Shown piece after piece: positions 15,456 to 23,384 of a stretch of DNA of 26,871 nt; position 1 is the stretch's first letter; each line of letters begins with the position of its first letter. The DNA is taken from contig CAKONF010000014.1 in NCBI GenBank assembly GCA_934097015.1, positions 1-26,871 of the forward strand, in the 5' to 3' direction. The translations under genes were made by a program, and so were the position numbers. Below the pieces are notes generated by a model. The model was not told the origin of the DNA. It ran no database searches and worked only from the letters and a program-made list of their open reading frames with translations. Origin of the DNA: an uncultured Bacilli bacterium (GTDB lineage Bacteria; Bacillota_I; Bacilli_A; RF39; UBA660).

Positions 15456-15779
15456 TTAATAAAGCTCTTTTATTAAAACTGTATTACTTCCTCTCTCATT
15501 TATATATTCATCAACGACTTTATAGTTATTTGCTAACATATTATTTAAAGAATATATATTTTCAGTGCAAACTTTAGTAAAAATGTATTTTTTGTTAAGC
15601 GTTTTTACATAATCGCCTAAAATATTCATCATATCTTTTTGATATCCACGACCTATATATAACGGACTAACCATAATAGGTCCTAATGCTCCAACTAATG
15701 ATTCATCATAATTAATATTGTGTTTAATTAAAGTTTTTTGTTTAATAGGCATATAAAAACAAGAACAAACTAATTTATC
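15456..15779 (-). pseudogene. GNAT acetyltransferase lacking its N-terminal part
   Basis: The frame is open from 15779 (DKLVCSCFYMPIKQKTLIKH) to the stop at 15456. It covers the second half of a GNAT fold: GALGPIMVSPLYIGRGYQKD is the acetyl-CoA motif (Gly-Arg-Gly-Tyr) and TENIYSLNNMLANNYKVV the last helix-strand. An ATG at 15752 exists, without a convincing ribosome binding site and in the middle of a strand. The N-terminal 60 or so residues expected for the family are missing. Confidence 0.7.
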
Positions 15780-15902
15780 TTATCATGATATAACCATATT
15801 TTTAAAAATAATTTTAATATCCAACAGCAAAGAATAATTAAAAATATATTACAAGATCTTGGCATTTCAATCCGTTTTAATTTATTACAATTTATCCTAG
15901 AT

Positions 15903-15926
15903 AAAAAAACTTAGACATAATCTAAG
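15903..15926 (-). terminator. Terminator of the dacA-type remnant
   Basis: CTTAGA/TCTAAG stem (15910-15915 with 15921-15926), 5-base loop, followed on the minus strand by TTTTTTT. It begins five bases after the stop codon. Confidence 0.8.
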
Positions 15927-15930
15927 CATT

Positions 15931-16455
15931 CTATATATTACCACTAACTATATATTTAAAATTCTTTTTATATAAATCCCATATATTAGCTCTCTCTATA
16001 CTTTCTTTAACTGTTATATCAAATGTATTAACTTTTTTTCCATCTTTGTATAATTCCAATACTCCAACTTTATCTCCTACATATACCGGCGCTTTAATTT
16101 CATTTATCTTTAATTTATGGTCATACTTACCCTCTTCATTAACATCAACTAAATCAACAACATCATTTAAAAGTTTTAATTCAACATAATCTCTTTTTCC
16201 ATTATTTACTTTTACTTTACCTAATTTTATATCACGTTTAAATATAGTTTTTAATTTATAATTATTATATCCATAATCTAAAAGTTCTATTGTATCTTTA
16301 CTTCTTATTTCGCTAGTTTCTTCTCCCATAACTACACTTATTAATCTCATATTATTTCTTTTAGCAGTTGCAGTTAAACAATAACCTGCATTATCTGTAA
16401 ATCCAGTTTTTAATCCATCTAATCCTTTATAATATCTTATAAGTTTAATTGTATG
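15931..16455 (-). pseudogene. 3' half of a D-alanyl-D-alanine carboxypeptidase (DacA/PBP5 type)
   Basis: The frame opens right after a TAA at 16456-16458 and reads HTIKLIRYYKGLDGLKTGFT, DNAGYCLTATAKRNNMRLIS, and ends YKKNFKYIVSGNI. It has the KTG motif of the penicillin-binding fold (LKTGFT) and the complete C-terminal beta domain. The catalytic SxxK and SxN motifs, which lie upstream, are gone, as are the signal peptide and half the transpeptidase-like domain. An internal ATG at 16350 would give only the C-terminal domain. The break lies about 20 bases from the peptide operon's terminator, so it may mark the edge of an insertion. Confidence 0.85.
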
Positions 16456-16475
16456 TTAATATTGCTATAGTAAAA

Positions 16476-16506
16476 ATGGTATCACTTCTTGATGAAATGA
16501 TACCAT
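16476..16506 (-). terminator. Terminator of the peptide operon
   Basis: ATGGTATCA (16476-16484) and TGATACCAT (16498-16506) form a perfect 9-bp stem with a 13-base loop; TTTTT follows on the minus strand. It lies about 65 bases after the S66 gene. From here to the S66 stop codon nothing else is seen. Confidence 0.75.
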
Positions 16507-16572
16507 GATTTTTATACAAAAGCAAACAAAACATATTATTTGCAATTCAAAATTTTGTATATGTATGCTTTA

Positions 16573-17523
16573 TTAACTTTCAATAAATATTTTACTTTCA
16601 TTGTAAGTATTTATTATACAATGGCCACCAATAGGTATAGTAGCGTTAGGTGTCGTATGTCCAAAATTTACATTTATAATTATAGGTATTTTTTTTAGTT
16701 CTTTTTTATTTAATATTTTTTTCCATTTTGTTATATTCATTCCTGTTTGTGTCTGGGCTCTTCCTATTATTATTCCTTTTACTTTATCAAAATCTTTTTG
16801 TTGAATTAAAGAAACTAAATTTCTGTCAAATTCATATGGAAATTCTTTGCCAACAAGGGCATCATCTTCAATAAACAGTATTTTATCCTTTAAGTTTGGC
16901 ATGTATGATGTTCCCTGCAATAAATTAAAACTGCATAAATTTCCACCGATTATTATTCCTTCAGCCTTTCCTTCATTTATTACAATACACCCTTTATTTT
17001 TTATAAACTTTCTATTATTCTGATCATCATACCACTTATCACTACTATAAAAATCAGGATCTTTTAGATAATACGATTCATGATTAATTGCTTTTTCGAA
17101 ATAATCAATTGTTTGTTCTAAACCCTTTTTCATTGCAAAACTATGAAATGTTGGTCCTAAATATGTAATAATACCTGTTTTTGCATATATTGCATTTAGT
17201 AATACAGTGATATCGGAATAACCGCATATTATTTTTGGATTCTTTTTAATCAAATTATAATCAATGTAATTCAATAATTGATTACAATTATATCCACCTA
17301 AAACAGATAATATAATATCTATATTGTTATTCCTTAAAGCATCGTGAAAATCCATTATACGCTTCTTTATACTAGTAGAAATAAAAGTATCTGTGCAATT
17401 TGAATTTTTTGAAAACTCAACATTATATCCAATTTGCTCCAATTTAGTTTTTGCTAATTCAATATTTTCTTCACAGATCATTCCTAAACTTCTTGATAAA
17501 GTGCATACCATTATATTCTTCAT
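16573..17523 (-). CDS. S66 peptidase, MccF-type LD-carboxypeptidase
   Basis: 316 residues, ATG with AGGAA five bases upstream; starts eight bases after the alanine racemase stop. SRSLGMICEENIELAK at the start, then SVLGGYNCNQLLNYIDY and ICGYSDIT (Ser103 as nucleophile), GNLCSFNLLQGT, FIEDDAL (Glu) and NVNFGHTTPNATIP (His) give the full S66 Ser-Glu-His set. The sequence is closer to the MccF branch, which opens the bond between peptide and nucleotide in microcin C-like compounds, than to LdcA, which trims the terminal D-Ala of murein tetrapeptides. As last gene of the peptide operon it fits self-protection or product processing. That role is inferred. Confidence 0.88.
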   Translation of the reverse strand: MKNIMVCTLSRSLGMICEENIELAKTKLEQIGYNVEFSKNSNCTDTFISTSIKKRIMDFHDALRNNNIDIILSVLGGYNCNQLLNYIDYNLIKKNPKIICGYSDITVLLNAIYAKTGIITYLGPTFHSFAMKKGLEQTIDYFEKAINHESYYLKDPDFYSSDKWYDDQNNRKFIKNKGCIVINEGKAEGIIIGGNLCSFNLLQGTSYMPNLKDKILFIEDDALVGKEFPYEFDRNLVSLIQQKDFDKVKGIIIGRAQTQTGMNITKWKKILNKKELKKIPIIINVNFGHTTPNATIPIGGHCIINTYNESKIFIES

Positions 17524-17531
17524 ATATATTC

Positions 17532-18602
17532 CTATCTTTTTAAAACTCTTGGAACTCTTTCAGAAATTGAACTCATTACCTCATAGTTACATATATCATT
17601 ACACCAAATTCCAAGTTGTTCTATTGTTAGTTTATCATTATCCCAAATATATACTTCCTGTCCTAATTGGACATTAGGTATATCAGTAACATCTAGCATC
17701 ATATTATCCATGCAAATTCCAATTATTCTTGCTTTACAAGTGTTTATTATAACATATGGTTCCCCTGTTTCTAATGTTAATAATCCATCTCCAAATCCAA
17801 ATGGAATTGTCGCAACTACAGTTTTTCTTTTAGCTATAAAATTTTGATTATATCCAACCGTTTCATCGTGTTCAATTGTTTTTAAAAAACTTATATTAGT
17901 CTTTAATATCATACTTGGTTCTAATTTTATTTCTGATTTCAAGCTATCATTTGGATAATAACCATAAATTAGCAATCCTATTCTAACCATATTATGCAAG
18001 TGATTTTTATAGTATTTTAATCCACCACTGCTACAAACATGAATATTCCTAGGATATATTTCACTATCATTAAACTTTTTAACTACTTGTTCAAACAAAT
18101 TGATTTGCTTTAATGAAAAATTTTTATCAGAATTAGTAGATAAATGCGTAAATATTCCATCTATAGAAATATTATTGTTTCTTTTTAAATTAGCAATATA
18201 TTCATCAATATTTATTAATTGTAATCCTGTTCTTCCCATACCAGTTTCAATTTCTGTATGTACTCTTACTTTTGTGTGGTCATCAGCTAAATTAAAAATA
18301 TTAGACCCGTTCACTATAAAATCATAATTTTTTGATATTTCAAATTCATCTTTTGATAATGGATATAAAATTAAAATATTATTTTTATATCCATTATTTC
18401 TTAACTGTATTGCTTCATCTAAATATGCTACACCAACATAATCAAATTCATTTAAGATTTCCGGGCAATTATTCAAATGAGAACCATATCCAAATGATTT
18501 TACAATAGGCATAATACTAATATCTGTGCCTAGGTATTTTTTCAATTCATTTATATTATTTCTTATACTTTTTAAATTAACAATTAGTTGTGTTGTTCTC
18601 AT
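17532..18602 (-). CDS. Alanine racemase family enzyme (soluble)
   Basis: 356 residues; the ATG overlaps the last base of the methyltransferase stop (TAATG). PLP-dependent type III fold: Lys35 in MPIVKSFGYGSH should hold PLP, and Tyr251 in VGYNQNFIAKRKT is the second base. Also seen are ETGMGRTG, HVCSSGGL, MVRIGLLIYG, TIPFGFGDG and CMDNMMLDVT. Several of these depart from housekeeping Alr (KSFGYGS for KANAYGHG, GFGDG for GYADG), so the substrate may differ. It has no membrane domain, unlike VanT. Within a peptide operon it could supply a D-amino acid, usually D-Ala, or serve as a resistant duplicate of a target. Both are inference. Confidence 0.88.
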   Translation of the reverse strand: MRTTQLIVNLKSIRNNINELKKYLGTDISIMPIVKSFGYGSHLNNCPEILNEFDYVGVAYLDEAIQLRNNGYKNNILILYPLSKDEFEISKNYDFIVNGSNIFNLADDHTKVRVHTEIETGMGRTGLQLINIDEYIANLKRNNNISIDGIFTHLSTNSDKNFSLKQINLFEQVVKKFNDSEIYPRNIHVCSSGGLKYYKNHLHNMVRIGLLIYGYYPNDSLKSEIKLEPSMILKTNISFLKTIEHDETVGYNQNFIAKRKTVVATIPFGFGDGLLTLETGEPYVIINTCKARIIGICMDNMMLDVTDIPNVQLGQEVYIWDNDKLTIEQLGIWCNDICNYEVMSSISERVPRVLKR

Positions 18603-19618
18603 TATTTCACCTCAAATACATAGAATTGAAATATTGCATCACGTTCCTTGTCATAACCATTACATATAATAGGAATTAATCCATATCTTTGAAACATCTC
18701 TTTTCTAATTAAAACCGGAGTATGTCCAAAGCAAATAATTAATCCTTTCTTTTTTACTTTAGGATATAACACTTTAAAAATCTTATATGCATTTTTTGTA
18801 TCAACTACTTCAGAATTTAAAAATCTGAGGAACATTAAATCAACTGAATTGTTACTTAAGGGTGAATTAACTGCATTGCAACATAATGACTCATCTACAT
18901 AATTCTTAGCATATTCTATCATTTCTTTGCTCAAATCATGTCCTATAGTGCGTGACTTTGGAAAATTCTTTTTATAATCACTTAAAAATTCACCAGTAGA
19001 GCATGCAGGATCATAAATAATCTTATACTCTGTATTTAATCCTTTCATAAATTCTTCTGTAAATTTTCTAAAATGTACTTCTCCATAACCTAAATACTCT
19101 TTCTTTTCAGGATTAAAAGTCCAACCAGTTGCTGGAGAATTTTCTTCCTTTCCAGTGTAAAAGTCTCTATATTTATATGGATAATATATATCAATTTTTC
19201 TATTTTTTTTGATTTCATTAAAAATAAACTTTTTTTCTTCTTTAGTGAAAGGATAATATTCAATTTTTATTTTTCTATCTTTCAGGTTTCTCTTTTTCAA
19301 AAATCCTAATAACATAGGAGCAGTAATCATACTACAATTTATAGCATTTATTTTATTTTCTATTCTTAAAATTGATCTAATCTTTCTTCCTACTATAATT
19401 TTACCTTTATAAGGTTTTAATAGAAAAATATTTTGTGGTATGTTGTAATCATAATCTTCAAAGATAACAGTTTTTCTATAAAAAATGTTATTCAAATCTA
19501 TTTCATTGATATTTGTAATATCATTTTCACCAAAATATGTATCATTATATATTTCTATTTCTTTTTTTTCTAATTCATTATAATAATCTAGTGGTTTTTT
19601 ATTTTTATATGAATACAT
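18602..19618 (-). CDS. SAM methyltransferase with unknown N-terminal region
   Basis: 338 residues, ATG with AGGTGA six bases upstream; begins eight bases after the GTPase gene. Residues 1-185 match nothing I recognise; they hold hydrophilic beta-rich sequence such as PQNIFLLKPYKGKIIVGRK, and a linker ATGWTFNPEKKEYLGYGE. A class I methyltransferase fold follows: IIYDPACSTGEFL (motif I, about 205-217), TIGHDLSKEMIEYAK (acidic Asp of strand 2), NAVNSPLSNNSVDLMFLRF (motif IV) and a C-terminal strand QFYVFEVK. In this operon the likely substrate is the peptide or a small building block. The N-terminal part may bind the substrate. Confidence 0.8.
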   Translation of the reverse strand: MYSYKNKKPLDYYNELEKKEIEIYNDTYFGENDITNINEIDLNNIFYRKTVIFEDYDYNIPQNIFLLKPYKGKIIVGRKIRSILRIENKINAINCSMITAPMLLGFLKKRNLKDRKIKIEYYPFTKEEKKFIFNEIKKNRKIDIYYPYKYRDFYTGKEENSPATGWTFNPEKKEYLGYGEVHFRKFTEEFMKGLNTEYKIIYDPACSTGEFLSDYKKNFPKSRTIGHDLSKEMIEYAKNYVDESLCCNAVNSPLSNNSVDLMFLRFLNSEVVDTKNAYKIFKVLYPKVKKKGLIICFGHTPVLIRKEMFQRYGLIPIICNGYDKERDAIFQFYVFEVK

Positions 19619-19626
19619 AAAATCAC

Positions 19627-21645
19627 CTACATTCTTCTACCATATTCTTTTTCTTTTTGAATTCTTGCAAATTTAGAACGACTTTCTTTTTTCTTTTTCA
19701 TAAGTGTTTCATCTAGTGAATCTAAACTTGCTTTCATATCGTTTATTATAAACTTTGTTTCATTTCTAGGATCTGCACCAATATATTCCATTTTTGCATC
19801 TTGATTTTTACTTATTTCATATTTAGAAATATAAGATGTATAAGTACCACGACCACTAGTATTCATAGATAACTCTAAAGGAAAGCTTAACATATTTGCT
19901 GAAGGTGCTTCACCTTCAATTGTTATTTCACCTCCAAAATTATTTGTAATTTGATAAATTCCGCCTTTCGAAGATATTAATTTTATAACACTACTTGAGT
20001 ATTCTTCAGGGAAAGTAATAACGTAATTTGATATAGGTTCTAATAATTTCATATTTGCTTGTTTTAAGCATCTAAATAAAGCCAATGGGGTAATTATGTT
20101 AAAATGCATTGGATCACTACCCATTGAATCAAACTGGCCACCAATAAGTGCAACTTCCATGTCTGTAAGTTCCCATCCATTTAAACCTTGTTTTGAGTAA
20201 TAATTAATTAATCTTTCCACTTGTCTTTGATATTTTAAATGTAAAAAATCTGTTGACAATTTTGAAACATATTTAAATCCACTACCACGTTCCAATGGTG
20301 ATACTTCTAATTCTATTCCAGAAACACATGTATAACTTGCCTTTGCAGAAACTGTTAACGTTGGAATTTCTTTATGAATTACAATAGGATTTTCAATATT
20401 AGCTTTAATATTAAATCTTTCATCTAGCATAGTTTTGACAATTTGTGCTTGAACCTCACCCATTAAGCTACAATAAATTGAGTTTGTTCTTTCGTTATAT
20501 CTAACATTTAAATATGGATCTTCTTCATTTAATATTTTTAGTGCTCGCATTAATTCTATTGTATCTTTTTTATCTAGTGGATTAATCTCCATTGTTAATA
20601 AAGGTTTAACAAAACTTATATATTTTTCTAAGCCAACATTATTTCCTATAATTTGCCCGCATTTTACATCTAAACCATTAACTATAGCAATATCACCACT
20701 ATATACTGCATCAACTGTTTTCATTTTTGAACCATCTGAAATCATAATATTTTTTATTTTTTCTGTTTTTTCTTCACTAGTACTTATAATATCTCTATTA
20801 TTAATACTTCCATTTAAAACTTTAATATAAGCATTTTTCCCATTTTCATCTACTCTTATCATAAAAACATATGCAGACATTTCTTCATCTATTTTTTTAG
20901 AAGTTGTTGGTAAATATCTTGCAATAGAATCAACTAAATCATTAATTCCAACATCTATTAAAGCACTACCGCCAATAACTGGGAAAATTTTATTTTCATG
21001 AGATAGACTAATCATTTTAGAAGCTAACCATTTACCATCAATGTCTTGACCATTTATGTATTTTTCTAACACTTCATCATCTATCATTGACAATTCTTCT
21101 ATAATTTCCGTCATATTTGCAGGTTCTATTGAAATATTACCATTACTTTCTTGATGCACATGTGTTAATGTTAATGTTGGAACTTTTAAGTTATTTTGTA
21201 ATTCTGCAATTACTTTATCATAATCTGCACCTTTTCTATCCATCTTGTTAATAAATATTATAGCAGGTATATTTTTTTCTTGTAAAGCACGCCATATTGT
21301 ATATGTTTGTGCCTCCAATCCTTCAACACCTGAAATAACTAGCACTGCACCATCTAAAACATTAATTGCTCTTTCCACCTCAGCAGAAAAATCTACATGT
21401 CCTGGTGTATCTATTAATTGAATATTTTTATTATTTAGTTTAAAAGATACTATTGAATCTCTTACAGTTATTCCTCTTTCTTGTTCAACTTTCATGTTAT
21501 CTGTAACAGTGTTACCAGAATCAACTCTACCAATACTTTCAATTACATTTGTATGATAAAGTAAATGCTCTGTTATAGTTGTTTTTCCAGCATTTGCATG
21601 TGCAAAAATACCTAATGTTAATACTTTTTCATCTTTTCTATTCAT
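19627..21645 (-). CDS. Tet(M)-type ribosome-protection GTPase
   Basis: 672 residues from the ATG at 21645 (GAGG eight bases upstream). EF-G-like translation GTPase with all G motifs: AHANAGKTT (15-23), ERGITVRDS (switch I), DTPGHVDF, NKMD and GGSALIDVGI. The downstream domains carry EINPLDKKD, MGEVQAQIV and QGLNGWELTDMEVALIGGQF, as in Tet(M)/Tet(O). Tet(M) has 639 residues; here a Lys/Arg-rich tail of about 30 residues (MKKKKESRSKFARIQKEKE) is added. The first G motif reads AHANAGKTT rather than AHVDAGKTT. Tet(M) proteins remove tetracycline from the ribosome. Its place between a peptide maturase and a methyltransferase suggests protection from the locus product; tetracycline resistance itself cannot be claimed. 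Confidence 0.88.
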   Translation of the reverse strand: MNRKDEKVLTLGIFAHANAGKTTITEHLLYHTNVIESIGRVDSGNTVTDNMKVEQERGITVRDSIVSFKLNNKNIQLIDTPGHVDFSAEVERAINVLDGAVLVISGVEGLEAQTYTIWRALQEKNIPAIIFINKMDRKGADYDKVIAELQNNLKVPTLTLTHVHQESNGNISIEPANMTEIIEELSMIDDEVLEKYINGQDIDGKWLASKMISLSHENKIFPVIGGSALIDVGINDLVDSIARYLPTTSKKIDEEMSAYVFMIRVDENGKNAYIKVLNGSINNRDIISTSEEKTEKIKNIMISDGSKMKTVDAVYSGDIAIVNGLDVKCGQIIGNNVGLEKYISFVKPLLTMEINPLDKKDTIELMRALKILNEEDPYLNVRYNERTNSIYCSLMGEVQAQIVKTMLDERFNIKANIENPIVIHKEIPTLTVSAKASYTCVSGIELEVSPLERGSGFKYVSKLSTDFLHLKYQRQVERLINYYSKQGLNGWELTDMEVALIGGQFDSMGSDPMHFNIITPLALFRCLKQANMKLLEPISNYVITFPEEYSSSVIKLISSKGGIYQITNNFGGEITIEGEAPSANMLSFPLELSMNTSGRGTYTSYISKYEISKNQDAKMEYIGADPRNETKFIINDMKASLDSLDETLMKKKKESRSKFARIQKEKEYGRRM

Positions 21646-21679
21646 TAACATCACCTCACAATATATTTATACTATAATA

Positions 21680-23035
21680 TTATATTTTTTTCATTTTTCC
21701 CAACATTATTGTTTTAATTAATTCTTCATAATTTACGCAACTAGGACCTTTCACATCCATATTTTCATCACTCATATGTTTAGCAGCAGGACATCCTGTT
21801 CCGCAAATATATCTATATTTACAATTTTTACATTTTGGAATAACCTTAACACTTCTATTAAACCAATCATTAATCTTTTCTTCATTTAATTCATATGTTG
21901 GAAAAAATATTCCTACCCTGTAATCATTATTTCCAATACCATGCCAACATTTGTAAACATTTGACTTGCAGTCTAATATAAATTGATTCTTTGCTGCTCC
22001 ACAATGTCTCAAGACAGGTTGATATGGTTCATCATTAAATATACTTTCAATAAAGTTTTCTGGATGGAATTTTTTTCTAAAAATTGACATATTTGGATTT
22101 TTTTCTTCCAATTCAAATATTTTTTCTATTCCTATTTTTTCATTTACAATATTTTGTTCACCGGAACATCCACCATCTTGTAATAAATATAAATATGGTT
22201 TTAATTTTTCACTGTTATTAAATTCATTAACTAAGGTATTTGCTAAATCAGGAAGTTCGTTTATATTAGTTCCATCTACATTAACTCTTAGAACTATTAA
22301 AATATCATTCTCAATAGCTAATTTAATATTTTTCATAATTAAATCAAAACTGCCCCTACCATCATGAAATATTCTTCTTTTATCATGTATTTCTTTAATA
22401 CCATCAACAGTAATTTGTATATGATTAAGGATATCTTTATATTCATTAAATAAATCAATATAATGGTTTAAATCTACTCCATTAGATACAATATCTATAG
22501 TATAATTTCTTTTTTTTGCCTGTTTAAGAATATATTCAACAGTTTTCAAATTACATCTTAACAGAGGTTCTCCACCCATAATTGTTATTCTTATGTCATC
22601 ATTTGTCTTCCCATATTTATCCTCATAAACTTTCATTATTTTATCGATTCTATCAAACTGAATATCCACCATTTTAATAGGATCAATATCAGTTGTTCCT
22701 TTTATCATATATGTCTGCTCATAACAATAAATACAATGCAAATTACATGCATAACTTGGAACAACTAAAAAATTTGGAGTAGCACTTTTCTCTAACATTT
22801 CTATTCTACTATCTAATTCTTCTAAAAATTTATTATATTCATTTTCAGTTTTAAATAAATACTTTCTTTCTAACATACAATTTAATATTTCATTATCTAT
22901 TTTATCAAAATGATTATTAATTATTAAATCATATATACTCTTTTCAATTATGTCAGTAGCACCATTAATCAAATTAATCATAATAACTTCATTTTCATTG
23001 TAATCAATAAATTCTATTTCTTTAATCAAAAACAT
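21680..23035 (-). CDS. Radical SAM/SPASM peptide-modifying enzyme
   Basis: 451 residues, ATG with AGAGGTG five bases upstream. An N-terminal region of about 85 residues (possibly peptide-binding) precedes the radical SAM core: CNLHCIYC (Cys97, Cys101, Cys104 for the 4Fe-4S cluster), then TIMGGEPLL and DIVSNGVDL and QITVDGIKEIHDKRR. The C-terminal SPASM domain holds a full set for two further clusters: HCGAAKNQFILDCKSNVYKC, CKNCKYRYICGTGCPA and a last Cys in PSC. Such enzymes crosslink or epimerise ribosomal peptides (sactipeptides, ranthipeptides and others). The 26-residue peptide gene lies directly upstream on the same strand, so it is the obvious substrate. Type of bond formed is not predictable here. 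Confidence 0.92.
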   Translation of the reverse strand: MFLIKEIEFIDYNENEVIMINLINGATDIIEKSIYDLIINNHFDKIDNEILNCMLERKYLFKTENEYNKFLEELDSRIEMLEKSATPNFLVVPSYACNLHCIYCYEQTYMIKGTTDIDPIKMVDIQFDRIDKIMKVYEDKYGKTNDDIRITIMGGEPLLRCNLKTVEYILKQAKKRNYTIDIVSNGVDLNHYIDLFNEYKDILNHIQITVDGIKEIHDKRRIFHDGRGSFDLIMKNIKLAIENDILIVLRVNVDGTNINELPDLANTLVNEFNNSEKLKPYLYLLQDGGCSGEQNIVNEKIGIEKIFELEEKNPNMSIFRKKFHPENFIESIFNDEPYQPVLRHCGAAKNQFILDCKSNVYKCWHGIGNNDYRVGIFFPTYELNEEKINDWFNRSVKVIPKCKNCKYRYICGTGCPAAKHMSDENMDVKGPSCVNYEELIKTIMLGKMKKI

Positions 23036-23060
23036 AAAAACACCTCTTTTAATTATTTTA

Positions 23061-23097
23061 ATATAAGGGAGAAATAGTCTTTCTTTCTCCCTTATAT
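23061..23097 (-). terminator. Strong hairpin between peptide gene and radical SAM gene (partial terminator or mRNA stabiliser)
   Basis: A perfect 14-bp stem (23061-23074 with 23084-23097, core AAGGGAGAAA) with a 9-base loop lies 20 bases after the peptide stop. On the minus strand it is followed by A/T-rich sequence without a solid T run, so read-through is likely. In peptide operons such a hairpin commonly makes the small precursor mRNA more abundant than the enzyme mRNA. Confidence 0.75.
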
Positions 23098-23116
23098 AGA
23101 GTCTATCTAATTAATA

Positions 23117-23197
23117 TTAGATATGGTAATGACAAGATGCATTGCTTGTTGTTACATTTTCAGCTTTAACAACAACTTTTTTATTTATAGATTTCAT
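23117..23197 (-). CDS. Candidate RiPP precursor peptide (26 residues)
   Basis: The ATG at 23197-23195 has a near-perfect GGAGGG (23209-23204) six bases upstream, the strongest ribosome binding site in the window. The product begins MKSINKKVVV, continues KAENVTT and ends SNASCHYHI. The basic first half suits a leader, and the last 8-10 residues with Ser, one Cys, Tyr and two His look like the modified core. With a single Cys, a Cys-to-alpha-carbon thioether or a crosslink on His/Tyr are possible radical SAM products. It is the first gene of the operon, followed by a hairpin and the radical SAM gene. I do not recognise the family. An in-frame ATG six codons earlier lies before the ribosome binding site and is unlikely. 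Confidence 0.8.
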   Translation of the reverse strand: MKSINKKVVVKAENVTTSNASCHYHI

Positions 23198-23246
23198 TGC
23201 ATTCCCTCCTCTCATGACATATTATACACTTTATATAAACATAAAT

Positions 23247-23287
23247 ATAATACTAATTATTTATGCTATTATAACTTAAAGTTATAA
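23247..23287 (-). promoter_or_regulatory. Peptide operon promoter with LysR-type palindrome
   Basis: A 19-bp perfect palindrome, TTATAACTT-A-AAGTTATAA, lies at 23269-23287 and contains the T-N11-A core of LysR boxes (T23272, A23284). On the minus strand its end, TTATAA, would be a poor -35, followed by a 16-base spacer and TATTAT (23252-23247). A weak -35 inside the regulator's site is what an activated promoter looks like. Leader length would be about 40 bases. Confidence 0.6.
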
Positions 23288-23312
23288 ATAAAATATAATA
23301 AGAACTTTTTTA

Positions 23313-23362
23313 GTGCATAAAATTACACGATGTCTTGCACTTTTATAAAATTATGTTATAAT
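23313..23362 (+). promoter_or_regulatory. lysR-type gene promoter with overlapping inverted repeat
   Basis: TTGCAC (23335-23340), 16-base spacer, TATAAT (23357-23362) with TG one base upstream, a strong extended -10 promoter. GTGCA (23313-23317) and TGCAC (23336-23340) form an inverted repeat whose right arm is the -35 box, a possible site for autorepression. Confidence 0.65.
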
Positions 23363-23384
23363 AAACTACGAAGAGGGGATATCG

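Noticed and set aside
16573..19618. The racemase, S66 peptidase and methyltransferase as a vancomycin-type (vanG/vanT) or simple cell-wall gene set.
   Set aside because: No D-Ala-D-Ser ligase, VanX/VanY or VanRS genes are present, the racemase lacks the VanT membrane domain, and the S66 protein is MccF-like.
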